Source: JBBRDU01 sp038230335 (GTDB lineage: Bacteria; Verrucomicrobiota; Verrucomicrobiia; Chthoniobacterales; UBA10450). Taken from it: 64,000 bases of DNA. The translations under genes and the position numbers were made by a program. This document shows positions 38,501 to 49,500 of the stretch, piece after piece; positions within the stretch are counted from its first letter, which is position 1, and the number at the start of each line of letters is the position of its first letter. Under the pieces are notes generated by a model. It was not told the DNA's origin. It was given only the letters and a program-made list of their open reading frames with translations, and ran no database searches. The stretch spans positions 1-64,000 of the forward strand of contig JBBRNL010000006.1 in the NCBI GenBank assembly GCA_038230335.1, read 5' to 3'.

Positions 38501-38922
38501 TCGGGCGGCGCGGAATTAACCACACCCATGCCTTCGAAGGTAAGGGAGGGGGTCGGAATATTGAGCTGGGACCGTGCGAGTTTAACAAAAGAGGATTGCA
38601 GAGCGCCATCCTTCTGAGCAGGCGCGTTTAGGTCCGCCTTGCGGTCGAACACCGTGTTCAGCTCGTTAATTTCTTCGGCTTTCCCCGCGAGTTCGAGATC
38701 GAACTGGGTGGCCACGGCCATGAGCTCGCGCACGGGGCGCGTTTCGGCGAAGGCAACCGCATGTCTGATGACCGGAGTCCTGAGGGCGACCTTAGGAGAC
38801 TTGGCCGGCGCAGCGGAAGCGTCCGCTTTCGGCTTTTTCGCCTGGCCAGTTCCTACGGCAAATACGAATCCGAGCACCGCGACGGTGACGATGATGAACA
38901 ATCCTTTTTTATGACCAAACAT
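35518..38922 (-). CDS. Large secreted protein with dockerin-like C-terminus
   Basis: 1134 residues. Signal peptide: KKGLFIIVTVAVLGFVFAVG. The N-terminal half (about 130-600; PDTTGAVGPNDYVEAVNGGG, then IRIWDKNG) resembles an extracellular propeller or sialidase-like fold but I cannot assign it. A carboxypeptidase-regulatory-like domain follows (GTLSGTITACDTGLPIKDAL, about 600-680), then cell-adhesion type beta domains. The last 60 residues hold two dockerin-type Ca-binding repeats, GDTTGDRGVNSADIG and DINVDGAVNSGDIG. No PEP-CTERM tag is present. Confidence 0.82.
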   Translation of the reverse strand: MFGHKKGLFIIVTVAVLGFVFAVGTGQAKKPKADASAAPAKSPKVALRTPVIRHAVAFAETRPVRELMAVATQFDLELAGKAEEINELNTVFDRKADLNAPAQKDGALQSSFVKLARSQLNIPTPSLTFEGMGVVNSAPPDTTGAVGPNDYVEAVNGGGIRIWDKNGVPRGPQFKLSSLFAPLGGVAAGTDNGDALVLYDRMANRWVITQFAFTSSSTPPFHQPIAVSKTGDPTGAYWAYDFITPGNEFPDYGKIGAWPDGYYFTDRQFTAPAGSYNGFGVFAFDKAKMLVGDSSATFIYFNAGPNLSQSSSGMIPSDYNGLTPPPPGAPNLFSVFTDDAFGDPSDALRLFDFHADFAVPANSTFLERPESPLAVAAFDSRTPDTSSGAATNRAQVEQPSPAVAADYLDTIGDRLMLRLQYLNRASTELLTTCHTVNGGTIPAPGLSPTVAQYRAATRYYVLQKTSPGGAWSVQDQATFSPDTTERWMGSTALDNAGNLAVGYTTSSTSVFPSLAYAGRLASDPPGTLAQGEANMFSGTGVQQITGNRWGDYSAMCLDPSDDSTFWFCSEYYTASGQFLWHTRIGRFKFAGTTAPAQGTLSGTITACDTGLPIKDALVQVSGGPSTGFSAASKPDGTYSMNLSPGSYSATIIDPAHNCSGIGPFPVSISDGVTTTLSQCLSGVARFAFVSSAVSLSGGNGNGIIEPNECNNLNVSILNDGCLVGTGVSAVLSTSTANVTITQPNSPYPDTNENATSTNTLPFQVNTSPAFSCGTPINFTLTVSFAGGGSSTMNFSIGTCAAPPTTVSGSLAGGDLVQVGRMGRNGAVSICGTAKACPGILGTVNRRYDVLTFANGPAAACATVTTTATNANAVTFGIIPVAYLNSYTPPGAGTGTNVCINYLGDPGGSPAILNTPISFAVNVPASSTLVVVVQDANTTANALTYTVQVSGLVGNGTGPGPCPPAPTVVSRKVHGGGAGTFDIPMPLTGASGVEDRTGDLGVAGDHTIVLSYSSDPTGATATAAAHNPSSAAGSVSGVSYSGNDMIVTLTGVTDQQVLTLSTTGGSVSPTVVPLGFLAGDTTGDRGVNSADIGQTKSKSGQTLDLTNFRTDINVDGAVNSGDIGLVKALSGDALP

Positions 38923-39111
38923 TTTAGATCTCCTTGGTTCTTCGATTAGCGGCCGGGGGTGTTGTTATTCTATTCTCCGTCGCCTTTTTAATCGGAATCG
39001 GCCGATCATTGTTTTCCATTGAAAATAAGTCAATAAAATCTGTAAGAAGAATGCATTACATTTACGTAATGTTGTGGGGCTGTTCCGAGAAGCATCAGGC
39101 CACTCGCGATT

Positions 39112-39573
39112 GTGCCTTCCATTTATGTGTTATGTTGCCCTAACGAATTGACTGCGCCTCGCAAACCATCTTTGAATAAACTACAACCGCTCGAACTATT
39201 TCTGATGCTGCTCGCTCTATTTTGTTGCGTCGCCCGGGCCGAGACAGAGCTCACGCCTCCGCCCGAGCCGGGAACAGGAATCGAAGGGGTGATTTCTCTG
39301 AGCGGCATTTCGGGTGGGCCATTGAGGCGCGGCGTTCCCGATTCAAGACCGCTCGCGAATACTACCTTCGTCGCAAAGCAGGGAGATCAAGGGGTTGCAT
39401 CTTTCACGACGGACGACCAGGGCCGGTTTCGGATTTCTTTGCCGCCGGGGCGTTACAGCATTTCGAAGAAAGACTGGAAGAGTAGAGTTGGATACTACGG
39501 CCCTTTTGAGGTGGATGTGTCCGCGGGTCAGATGAAGAAGGTTCAGTGGAACTGCGACACAGGCATGCAATGA
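39112..39573 (+). CDS. Small secreted carboxypeptidase-regulatory-like protein
   Basis: Up to 153 residues. A hydrophobic export segment (LELFLMLLALFCCVARAETE) precedes one beta-sandwich domain with TTDDQGRFRISLPPGRYSIS, the pattern of carboxypeptidase-regulatory (CarboxypepD_reg/SpaA-like) domains. The start is unclear: GTG at 39112 and TTG at 39148 or 39172 are in frame; the last gives a normal-length signal peptide. It is transcribed divergently from the 35.5-kb gene. A binding or structural role is inferred. Confidence 0.6.
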   Translation: MPSIYVLCCPNELTAPRKPSLNKLQPLELFLMLLALFCCVARAETELTPPPEPGTGIEGVISLSGISGGPLRRGVPDSRPLANTTFVAKQGDQGVASFTTDDQGRFRISLPPGRYSISKKDWKSRVGYYGPFEVDVSAGQMKKVQWNCDTGMQ

Positions 39574-39791
39574 GGGTAGTTGTGGGCTGCTGTAGCCACG
39601 AACTCCATCAAATCTCACGCGTCGTACGGAGCCTGGATGGTAGAGAGAGTGAGTTGGACCCGGGCGGACCGTTTTCCCTGCTCCTGAGTTTTTCTTCCCA
39701 AAAGTTCGTGAAAGCGAAACCCTTTCACCAGTACTCGAGTGCGCTACGCGTTTCGTGACGCCGCATCGCTGCCGCGTAAATGAGCAGGTCC

Positions 39792-39960
39792 TTAAGCGCG
39801 CTGCTGACGGCGGCGTAGAAGGGTGAAACCGATCGCTCCCAGTCCACCCAGAACGATCAGGGACCAGGTCGACGGTTCCGGAATTACGGTGATGGTGTAG
39901 GCCGCAGCGGGAGTAATTAAGAAAGCGAAACTAGTATTCGTTAGGGCCGGTGGCGAGTGA
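39792..39960 (-). pseudogene. Remnant of a PEP-CTERM protein gene
   Basis: On the minus strand this stretch encodes NTSFAF, then AAAYTITVIPEPSTW, a hydrophobic helix ending GAIGFTLLRRRQQRA and a stop. It closely matches the C-terminus of the intact protein at 34768-35430 (SYTITVVPEPATW to GFTLLRRRR). An in-frame TAA near 39965 and the lack of any upstream coding sequence show that only the sorting tag has survived. The flanks 39574-39791 and 39961-40027 hold no gene I can support. Confidence 0.8.
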
Positions 39961-40027
39961 ATAGGTTAGACGCCAACCAATCTGCGAGTAAACGAGAAGC
40001 AGGGACACCGCTGGTGGACCGCGGAGC

Positions 40028-42106
40028 TTAATCGCCCGTTAGCAACGGGGCGATGAGGGCGCGTTCTTCGGGGAGCAGGCTTACGGCGGTCAGCTTTTTC
40101 GCTTCAGCGCGGGCCTGGTCTTTCCAGCCATTCGCCGCCAGCGCGGCGGCGCGCACGACCAAAGGCGTCTCGGCATTTTTGGCGGAGTCGGAATTGGCAA
40201 CGGCAGCGAGGGCAGCCGCGGGTTTATCCTGTTTGAGGCGGGCGAGGGCGAGAGTCATGGAGGCGCCCAAACTCCGTGGATTGTGATCCGAGAAGCTCTC
40301 TGATTCCCGCTCGACTTCCTTCACTTCGGCGGGGGGCGCACCGCGGAGGAGCCGCAAGTAAGCTTCGTGCAGCCGGGCCGCGGAATCGTCCGGCCAGAGC
40401 TGGACGATCTCGGCGGCGAGGTTCTGCGCTTGCGCGGTGTCGCCCCTGACTTCGGTCAAACGCAGGCGCGAAGCATAAGCCGAACGCAGGCCAGGTTGTT
40501 TTGCGATCAATCGCGCATAGGCCCCTTCGGCGATGTCGAGCGCGCCATTTTTTTCCGCGTAGTCGGCCAGGCTAACCAATTCCTGGGGCGCGTCGGCGCT
40601 CCCAAGGGCGCGCAACCACTCGTTAGCGGCGGCGCTACTTTCTCCCAGTTTCGCCTCTACCACGGCGAGATACATGTGCTGGAATGTCTCCCCGATGATC
40701 GGTTGCTCGCTCAGGAGCGTCTCTTTCAATTCGGCAAAGCGGGTGAGCGCGGCGAGGGCTTTGACGCGCTGAATGAAAAGCTCTCGCCGCAGCCCCGCGC
40801 GCTCCGGCGGCAGGATGGCAAGGATGGACTCGAACCGGTTCCGGGAGGAGAGCCAGGCGCTTAACGCGATCAGAGTTTCATCGGAGCCATGACCGAAAAT
40901 CTGGATGGCGCGCCCGACCAATTCGTCTTCGCGATCGGGTTCGGCCCGGGTGCGCAGTTCCAAGGCGATCATTTTATGATAGGGGCGGCTGTTCGGATTA
41001 CCCTCGAGAAGGCCGGCGATTTCCGTGGGGGAGATTGCAGCCGCGGAAACTTCGGGAGAAGGAGACTCCGACTCCGGGATATCCGACGGGCGGACAGACA
41101 CGGGGCGGCCGGCCAAAACTGTGAGCGCGTCGACCGAAGCCGGATCGGCTTTGTCGCGTGCGATTTTCAGCAGTCGTTCCGTGGCGTGGGAATAGGAGGG
41201 TGATGGAGGAGTGCTGTTGAGGAAGACGAGGGCGGCTCCGCTCAGGAGGGCGCGGTAATTGGCGCGTGGATCGCCCAGGATTTTTTCCGCGTAAGAGAGA
41301 GCGACCTCGTTATAGCCGCGCAGGGTCGCCAGCTGCCCGGCCAGCGCCAGGTCACGGGTATTGGGCCCCTCTTTCTGTGCGAAGAGAAGATCGATCTGCT
41401 CCGCGGCGAGAGGCAACTCCTTCGCCGAAATCGCCGCGGTGGCAAAGTCGCGATGGTCTTCAAGGGAAAGATCCCGTTGCTGCGCGATTTTGCGCCACCA
41501 CTCGAGGGCAGACTCGCCCCAACCGGCGCGCGAGAGAAGGCGCGCATAGGCCCTCCAAACCTCGGTCTCGGTATTTCGAATCCGGAACGCGCCTTCCAGT
41601 TTAGTGGTGGCCTCGCCCCAGCGTTGCTCCTCGATCAGGGCGAGCGCCTGACTCGTTAGGCGCCTGGCTTGCCAGGCCTGGACGGCGCGAGCGAGAGGCA
41701 GCGCGGCGAATGCGGCAGCGATCACAACGGCGGCGGCAACGCCCGAGCGGAGAGCGATCTTGCGGCGGCGCGGTCGGGCGCGGAACCAGGCAGAAATCCT
41801 CCGCCGCGATGGCAGGGAGGGCAGCGCCGATTGGTTACGCCACTCCGCAGGCGGACGGTGACGATAGCTTTCGATGATGTCGGCCGGGGTGGGGACGTGC
41901 GGGAGCGGTGGCAGAATACGCTTATGCCTCCGCCACCACGCTGTAGTTCCCGAAAGCGAGGGGAGGGGCGGAAGACTATGACGTGCGTTGTGCCGCCACC
42001 AACTGGCAATTCGTCGCGGTGGCGGTAATCTCGGAATTGGCGGCAACGCGTTCCACACACGCCGCATTTTCCGGTTTAGCTTGCGAAGAAGAGATGATTG
42101 AGACAC
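40028..42106 (-). CDS. Membrane-anchored TPR protein, paralog 2
   Basis: 692 residues. The N-terminal 110 residues repeat a basic proline motif (LPPIPRLPPPRRIASWWR, LPPLPSLSGTTAWWRRH, LPPLPHVPTP). One membrane segment (about 115-137) is followed by VQAWQARRLTSQALALIEEQ and helical repeats containing TFQHMYLAVVEAKLGESSAA and LADYAEKNGALDIAEGAYAR, ending LLPEERALIAPLL. It is clearly paralogous to the gene at 24.4 kb and, in its second half, to that at 52.1 kb. It lies downstream of two secreted-protein genes on the same strand, with a 440-bp gap. Confidence 0.78.
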   Translation of the reverse strand: MSQSSLLRKLNRKMRRVWNALPPIPRLPPPRRIASWWRHNARHSLPPLPSLSGTTAWWRRHKRILPPLPHVPTPADIIESYRHRPPAEWRNQSALPSLPSRRRISAWFRARPRRRKIALRSGVAAAVVIAAAFAALPLARAVQAWQARRLTSQALALIEEQRWGEATTKLEGAFRIRNTETEVWRAYARLLSRAGWGESALEWWRKIAQQRDLSLEDHRDFATAAISAKELPLAAEQIDLLFAQKEGPNTRDLALAGQLATLRGYNEVALSYAEKILGDPRANYRALLSGAALVFLNSTPPSPSYSHATERLLKIARDKADPASVDALTVLAGRPVSVRPSDIPESESPSPEVSAAAISPTEIAGLLEGNPNSRPYHKMIALELRTRAEPDREDELVGRAIQIFGHGSDETLIALSAWLSSRNRFESILAILPPERAGLRRELFIQRVKALAALTRFAELKETLLSEQPIIGETFQHMYLAVVEAKLGESSAAANEWLRALGSADAPQELVSLADYAEKNGALDIAEGAYARLIAKQPGLRSAYASRLRLTEVRGDTAQAQNLAAEIVQLWPDDSAARLHEAYLRLLRGAPPAEVKEVERESESFSDHNPRSLGASMTLALARLKQDKPAAALAAVANSDSAKNAETPLVVRAAALAANGWKDQARAEAKKLTAVSLLPEERALIAPLLTGD

Positions 42107-42546
42107 GCGCTTTATTGGCGGGCGTCCGCCTTCATTACGTTACGACGTGACCGGTCCGCCGGCATTCCATTCCGGCGAGACAGAATATATATAGAGTGAG
42201 GCAGAAGCATTGTTTCACGGTGGGGCGAGAGGCGGTGGGATCTACATCTACGTACCCTACTAGTGATATGCGAACCGGGCTGGAGGGTCAAGAAAGTTCC
42301 GAATTTTCATAAATTCAAGAGCGCGTAACCTGCGAAGCTTGTTCCGCTCGCCGCGGCGAGTCCGTCCTACTGGCGGACTAGAAGCCCGCGAAGGAATTGC
42401 CGATTTCGAATTGCGGAATCAGGGCTGCTCGCACAACGGGCGCAACGGACACGGAGGTCTCGGGGATCAAGATCAGTCGCTGAAACTTATTGTCACGATG
42501 AGTGAATTGGTTCGGCGGCTTTCTCTGATTGGTTAAAGGCCATCAC
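42107..42546. other. Spacer without recognised gene
   Basis: About 440 bp between the TPR gene and the carboxypeptidase-regulatory-like gene. A short palindrome-like stretch (CCGCCGGCATTCCATTCCGG) lies at about 42151-42170 and an A/T-rich stretch at 42183-42193. Possible promoter of the TPR gene. I see no ORF with family features and no heptamer tract. Confidence 0.5.
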
Positions 42547-43581
42547 TTAGTGATTCAACGGCTGTTCCACTTCGGGCGGCTCGAGGATGCGCGATCCGGG
42601 CTTTAGATTAATCCACCAGCTTAACTGCACAGGGCTAGAAACCTCGGTCGAATTGCATTCCACGTTTAGGACAAGTCGGCCGTATCGTTCTCCAGGCATC
42701 TTCACGTAGAAACTTTTTGTAAATGTTCGTGTCCAATTGGCGTGGTCCGCCGCTTGGTCGAATCTCCAACTTGGAGAGTAACCGTCTGCGGGTGCCATTA
42801 ACATGTTTTCAGGTCGATCCGTCGCTTCCAAAATTCCACCTTCAGCCGGCACCACTTCGACCCACCAGTTGTAATGCGGAACATTCGGGGTTCCATGGGG
42901 ATAGTGCGGATGGTGCAGACTAAGAAGAATGTCGCCGCCTTCGCCGATAACGCTCCGGGTTGTCAGGTTGATTTTGACCGGTGTTCCATCGGGAGCGGCA
43001 CGCACAAGTTTGCCTCCGTGTAGGAGGGGCTCGGCGCCCTGAAGTTTCCACATTTTTACGATGACAGGTTCGTTCGGATTCGGATGGTGGCGTTTGTTCT
43101 CCGGCACAAGACTGGTAAAATCGTAAGCATCGCCCTCCGGTGTAAATTTATAGCCGGCTTTCGTAATACTGAAATCAAGGGTGCGACCCATCGCGCCGTG
43201 AAATTCAAAGCGGCCATTCACATCTGTGAAGACGGAGGCGTTTCGGACTCCGGCTGCGCCCCCATTGTTATAAACTATTCGGCCTAACACTTCCGCGTTC
43301 GATACTGGTTGTCCGAACTGATCCACGACCTTACCATAAAACTCGATCGGCTGTTCGTTTAGAGTGCTGAGGATTTCCCTCATCGCGTGACCCTTGGAGG
43401 AAGATGCGGGAACTTTAAGGTTGTACGCAGGAGACGGAGCGGAACTTCTCGTGTCGGACGTAGGCGAGATCGTCTGTTTTAATCGGGGCCCGCCTTTGAA
43501 AGGGTGCCACCAAAAGATCGCTGCAACGATCGAGATCGCAGCAGCGATCCCCAGAACATAAAAATAGCCTCGAGCCCTCAC
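42547..43581 (-). CDS. Membrane-anchored carboxypeptidase-regulatory-like protein
   Basis: About 345 residues from GTG at 43581, chosen because the frame upstream overlaps the end of the preceding gene; GTG follows that gene's TAG after three bases (TAG-TC-GTG). The N-terminus RARGYFYVLGIAAAISIVAA is a membrane anchor. A regulatory-like beta domain is clear: IEFYGKVVDQFGQPVSNAEV, then FTDVNGRFEFHGAMGRTLDF. The remaining half (WWVEVVPAEGGILEATDRPE, then FYVKMPGERYGRLVLNVECN) resembles proteins of unknown function common in Verrucomicrobiota and Planctomycetota. It is probably cotranscribed with the giant gene before it. Confidence 0.7.
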   Translation of the reverse strand: MRARGYFYVLGIAAAISIVAAIFWWHPFKGGPRLKQTISPTSDTRSSAPSPAYNLKVPASSSKGHAMREILSTLNEQPIEFYGKVVDQFGQPVSNAEVLGRIVYNNGGAAGVRNASVFTDVNGRFEFHGAMGRTLDFSITKAGYKFTPEGDAYDFTSLVPENKRHHPNPNEPVIVKMWKLQGAEPLLHGGKLVRAAPDGTPVKINLTTRSVIGEGGDILLSLHHPHYPHGTPNVPHYNWWVEVVPAEGGILEATDRPENMLMAPADGYSPSWRFDQAADHANWTRTFTKSFYVKMPGERYGRLVLNVECNSTEVSSPVQLSWWINLKPGSRILEPPEVEQPLNH

Positions 43582-43583
43582 GA

Positions 43584-46500
43584 CTATTGTGAGATGACGA
43601 ACCCGCGGGGTCCCAGAAGTTCTTTCCAGTACCCCTTTTGGCGCATGTTGGTCGAACGGAATTGCGCACTGTGCCATTTGTGCGTCGAATACGGTCGCGC
43701 AGTGAGATCGGCGGGCCAGATCGGTTCCCCAGCGGCCCCCAGACCGCCTAAATTGACGTTCGCTTGAAAGACCTCATTGCCTACGATAACCGCGCCTAAT
43801 GCCTTTGATCGCGCTTCCGCGGCGAAAGCCATGATTTCGTAGCGGTCCTGTAAATCTGCCCGAGTTCCAAAGCGCAACTGCGTCGGAGCCAGTGTGACGT
43901 CAGCGCGTTTTTTAAACTTGTCTTGGATCACGTCATAATCAGAATCGTCGTAGAGATAAGTGTATGGCTGGTCGGGCACATCCGTTTGATCAGGCTTTAA
44001 ATACTGGTTCAGCTGCCAGCAATCATTCCATAGGGCATAATCGTTTTCGTTGTAGAAGTTCACTGTCTGGTTAACGGCGGCGGCATTGCTCGCGAACCAG
44101 TTTTTGTACACATTCGGCGTCTCGGGATATAACGATCCGCCCGGAGGCAGCGGAATTCCCGGGATCGGCGAGATAGCCGCAAGATCCTCTGCGCGCGTGC
44201 CGTCGTAACAGTGAGCCGGCACTGCCGCTTGCGACGCGACGTAGGTGCTGACCAGGAGGCCTCTATTCTCTTCGGTAGCTAGCCGCAAAGCTTCGCCCGC
44301 TACGACATTCCCCATGCTGTGAGCGAACATGTAAACATTGGCATCGTAGTCGACGTGCAAGCGGAGCAAAAGCCGTTCGAGACCCAAACCCGAGCGCCAA
44401 GCACTCCACTCGCCGCGGTCATAGTTGGTAGGGTCTGTAATGAGAGCGAGCGCGCCGTTTAGATAGGTCTTAAAGACGGTGCTGTCTTTTATATATGCGC
44501 CAAAGCCGAACGTGGTGGGCCACTGGAACGCTCCAAACCGCCCCTTGTATCCCTGCCAGAAAAGTCTTTTAAAAGCAGTTTCAGCAAATTGGTCCTTTTG
44601 TTCGGGCGTGAGATTCCAACCGTGTACGTAAAGGATATATTTTCGATCTTCCGGATCGCTACTGCTATAGCTAAACGGTCGGGAATGGCCTGCACTCATA
44701 TAGCCTGCGCCCAGGGCACGGACACTGGGTAGGGGCAAAACTTCCGGGTTTCCGCCGTCCCCTTCACCCACTGTCCAGCGCTCATACATATCCTTGATGT
44801 CCAAGAGTTCGAGGTAGACCGGAGGAAACCGGCCTACCTCGACGCTGCCTCGTTTGATCGTGACGATGAGCTGTCCCCGTCCGGGCGATTTCCCGCAGAA
44901 CAATAGATTGAGCGTGGGAGAATCCGCGGAAATTCGGGACTTCAGAGATGGCCGAAGGTAAAACAGATCCATCGGCTGCCCGGGTTTGACCCCACCAATC
45001 CAAGTGTCGAAAGGCGTATCGCGCTGGCGCGAGGCTGTGAGCTCGCTCTCCAAGTAAGCGGGACGAATGTCGGGAGAGCGTTCCTCGTACACGTTGATGT
45101 CAGGTGCGCCCTCCGCGAATGGAAAATTCTCAGTTCCGTCCGCGCTGCGCCACTCGAGATAAAAACTCAACTGAGGATCCGCGAGTAGCGCCGTGATGCC
45201 GGCAAACGAGATACGCAATCTGCTAAAGTCTTCGAGATCGCGTTGTGTGGAAATCGAAGTGTAGTTACAGTCCTTAAGTCCGTCGCTGGCATCATCCCAC
45301 TCTTCGTCCTCGCCATCGATGCGATGGAATTCGTCGTGATCGTTGTTCAACCAAAATCGGTAAGGTTTGGCTGATGTTGTTCGGTCAGATTCACGCATAG
45401 CCGCATCGTCGAAGGACATATTGCCATCACGGTTGCCATCGACCATCAGTTCCACTGGCACTAATAAGAAGGCATGTTTTGTGCCGGAGAGGGTGCCGCG
45501 GCCTACTATGAGGCCGTTGTTGTTGATGCTGGAGGCTACGTCCAAGTGCCAGCGGGAGTCGCTGATCAGCGTATTCAGGTCAATCGGTTGGCCGTTGCGC
45601 CAAAGAGTCGCGTTATACGTCGTGTTTTCGTAGGTGGGAGAAACTTCGCTCCAGCCGACTATTTCGAGCTTGTTATTCATGCGCCAGGCATAGCTGGTGC
45701 GCGCGCCAAAGAGCACAGGGAGATCGATCAGTTTTGTTCCGTAAGAGTCGGGTGAAGCGCCGGTCGCTTGGTCATGCCACAAAAAGGCATGGAAACTGGC
45801 CACGCTGGTGCGCCACCATTCGCCCAAGACGAAGGCGGCTCCGTCTCGGTCAATCACGGCATGGCTGTAACTCCAATCATCGAATGTTCCGGGGTAGTTT
45901 GTGATCAGCGTGGTCTGGCCGTTACGAGAAACAAACGCGTTCGGAGCCAGCAACGTGAACTGCGTCGACGTCGGGTCGACGGTCTGGGTGATGCCAGCGA
46001 GTGTGCCATCATTGGCGATCGCGGCCGCGAGATAGGGAGCGGCAAAATTAAAGCCCCCGGTGGCGGTTTCTTTTAAATGTGCGGCCGTCCCTAAGAACGG
46101 ATTGTATCCTCGATAGTAGTAGCCATCTGCTTTTCCAACAATAATCCCAGAGTCGTTCAGATCGGTCGGACGAAAAACGCCGTTGGGCCCGCTGCGAATG
46201 GGCAAGTTAAAGCCATAGGGCACGAAATGACCGGCCGGGTCGATGATTCCTTCCCGGGCAATGGCTTCTCCCGAATTGTCGATGCGTGTGTAAGCAAACG
46301 ATCCGGGAGAACTGGCCTGGCCGTTTTCCCAGAGAAATCCCGCACTGCCTGCGAGAGGCGGAAGAAGTTGCTCGTCCCCGATGATTTTCCCAGCATCGTT
46401 GATGTCCTCCGCCGAACGGCGTTCGCCCAGGTCTATCACGGCATAACGAAGGGCGGAGAGCTTGGGCGGCGAGAGGCTGTCTTCCAGTGGCCAACCGTCT

Positions 46501-49500
46501 TCTCCATCTTTGACGGGATCCGCGTCGGAGTAGGGATTGAAAGGGTAAGTGCCGGCGAGATACTCTTCATAATTCGTTAGGCCATCCGCATCGTCGTCGC
46601 GCTCGGCGACGGTGACGTCGTTAGGGTCAAGACCCTGCTGTATTTTCCACCAGTCGGGTATTCCGTCATGGACAGTGGATATATTGGTCTGTGCTGATTG
46701 AGCCTGGAAATAGGCGGCGATGGTCAGGCCCTGACCGTTCAGCGTGAGGTTGGCCAACTCCAGGTTGAGCGGATCGAAACCATGGTTCACTTTCCATCCA
46801 TCTGCGATGCCGTCGTCTACAGTCGACAATTTCGATGGATCGGTGCCGAGCAAATAGTCCTGCATGACGGTGAGGCCTTTGCCAGTCGGGTCGCTCGTCG
46901 CAAGCGCTTGATCGTTCAAGCTCAGATGATAACGAGCCTTCCAGCCGTCCGAGATCGTGTCGACCGCGGTGGAGTATGCGTTCGGATTGCCGCCGAGCCT
47001 GAGCTCGATCGGAGTGGCCAGACCGTCGTGATCCGGATCCTCTCCGAAGAGAAAGTCAGCTACCGGAAGTGGCGTGACTCCCTTGTCCCAAGATGGATTG
47101 CCGAGCTGGCCGGAGTCATTCGATCCCCAGCCATCGAGTTCGCCTCCAATCGTGGCCGCAAAACTTTGTGAAGCGCCCGCCTCAATCGAAACGGCCCGCG
47201 TGATGCCGGTCGTTTGCGCTGGCTGCAGGCTTCTTTCCACCGAGTTGGTCGCACGGGTCGGAACGTTTCGTGGCAGAGTCGAGATTCCGAGTTGCCCGTC
47301 AGAGTTGGATCCCCACGCCCACACCGTCCTGTTCGATCTCAGAGCGAGGCTATACCCTCGTCCGGCCGCAACTTCCGTGACCCGATCCAGTCCGACAACT
47401 TGAACGGGGCGGGGTTCGGTGCCACCGGACCTGCCATTTCCAAGGCATCCGTCGATGTTTTCGCCCCAGCTCCACACCGTTCCATCGCCCTTTACAATCA
47501 AGCTGTGTGTTCCGCCTCCGGAAATGCCGACCACATTGGCCAGCTCGAGAACCTCCCGCGGCACGGCGCTGCGCCAGTCGGACTCGCCGGTGCCGAGTTC
47601 GTCCTCTCCGTTGTATCCCCACGTCCAAACGGAGCCGTCGGCTTTGATGACGAGATTGTGGTCCTCTCCACAAGCGATCGCGGCAACGTCGAGTAAGGGA
47701 GTTCCGTCTTCGAGCAAGACGGGCAAAGCGAACGCGCTGTCTTCTTCCGAATCATTTCCAAGTTGGAAGGCCCAATCATTTCCCCAAGCCCATACTGTCC
47801 CATCAGACTTGAGTGCAAGATTGTGGGCGAAGCCAGATGCGATGGCGACTGCGTTCGTTAGGGGAGTGGTCGCATCCTGGAGAACTTGAACCGGGACCGA
47901 GCTGTTCGCCACATTGCTGCCATGGCCGAGGGCGCCGCCGTCGTTGGCACCCCAGGTCCAGACTGTGCCGTCCGATTTTAGCGCGACTGACGTGTAACCG
48001 TGTGACGAGATGGCGACGACGTTGTCGAGATTCATGACCGGAGCCCGATGCCATCGACTGATCCTGGTGCCGTCACCGAGCTGGCCATCGCGGTTGGCAC
48101 CCCAGCCCCAAACGGTCCCATCGGAGTAGAGTGCCAGGGTGTAGCTTCCTCCTGCCGCGATCTTAGGCGACATCGTCGGCGCTACCGAGACGGTGGTAGC
48201 GAAGATGGTCGACTGCGCCGTGGGTTGAAGCGAAGTCACTATCACTTCTCGGACCGCCCCGGCCACTCTGTTGGCCTGGCAGGATATCCAGGCCAAGCCG
48301 TCGGCGTCGCTGATGCGGTCGACCGTCGAAGTGGGAGCGGTGGAAAATCGATCCACCGTCAAAGCCGCATCACCATTGCTCGTCGAGAAATTGATGGTCG
48401 CACCGGCGACGGGTTGGCCCTCCGCATTCAGCAATCGAACAAGGAACGGTTCATTCAGGTATTGATCAGGCAGGCCGCTCTGATTGTTGCCGCTCACGAT
48501 CGCTATCACGGGGCTTAAGATGGCGTGACCGCCGTTGCTGCGGGCCGACAGGGAGCTCACGGTGCCGTGGGCATCCACCCTGATTGGAGTTGTCGTCCAA
48601 AAGCCAGAGGGCAGCCTAAAAAAGGCCGACGCCAATCCGTCCGGACCGGTCCGCACGATCAACGACGCGCTTGCCTCGGTGGGTATCTGTGAAATTCCGA
48701 ACACGCCGTGCTCTGGCTCGACGACGAATTGCACGGGTGCGTTGGCGAGCGGGATGCCTCCACTTGTTAGGCGAACAACCAGCGGCAAAGGCAGGAATGA
48801 GAGGGGATCGCCCACCTGGTTGTTCCCGGCCACGACGGCGATCTGCGGCGCGATGCCGTTGTAGTAATCGTTAGGGTCGCTGCCGCTCAGGAATTCCTCG
48901 AAGTTAGTGGCGCCATCTCCGTCACCATCGACTGCCGGGTCGATTCCGGTGCGCCCGAAATTTGCCGTCTGCCAATCGTCCGGCAATGTCTGTCCCTCGA
49001 GTATCCGTAATCTCATGAATGTGCCGGCGTTGGATCCGACGGGAGTGGCAGATTGCGCGGCGTACGTAAGGGGAGCCCCGATAACGTCGGGGTAATTCAA
49101 GGTGGGGCCGACGATAAAGCTGCCGCCTCGGACCCACACGCCGCTCGGTAAATCGTGGGTTACCTCGGGAACAAAGTAGAGATCAGAAGGCGGATTTGTG
49201 CTCGATATGCTCCAAGTGAGAGTGAAGAACGCGTCGCCCTGCGCGCCCCCGTAAAGTCCGGGTTGAATGCTGGTGGTGGGCAAACCGGCCGAACTGGATT
49301 GGTGAGGATCCAATCCCAAGGCGTATTTAAGGAGGTTTGGGATTCCGTCGCCGGCGGGATTTGCAGTCTCTCCCGAAACGGTGGCCTCGTTCTGTTCCGC
49401 GGCGGAAAACACACGCGCTTTCCATTCGGGGTAGGTATCGGAATTCCCAGCCGTCGCGAGCAGCGCCGCGAACAAGATGGGGAGCGATATCCTACGCAAC

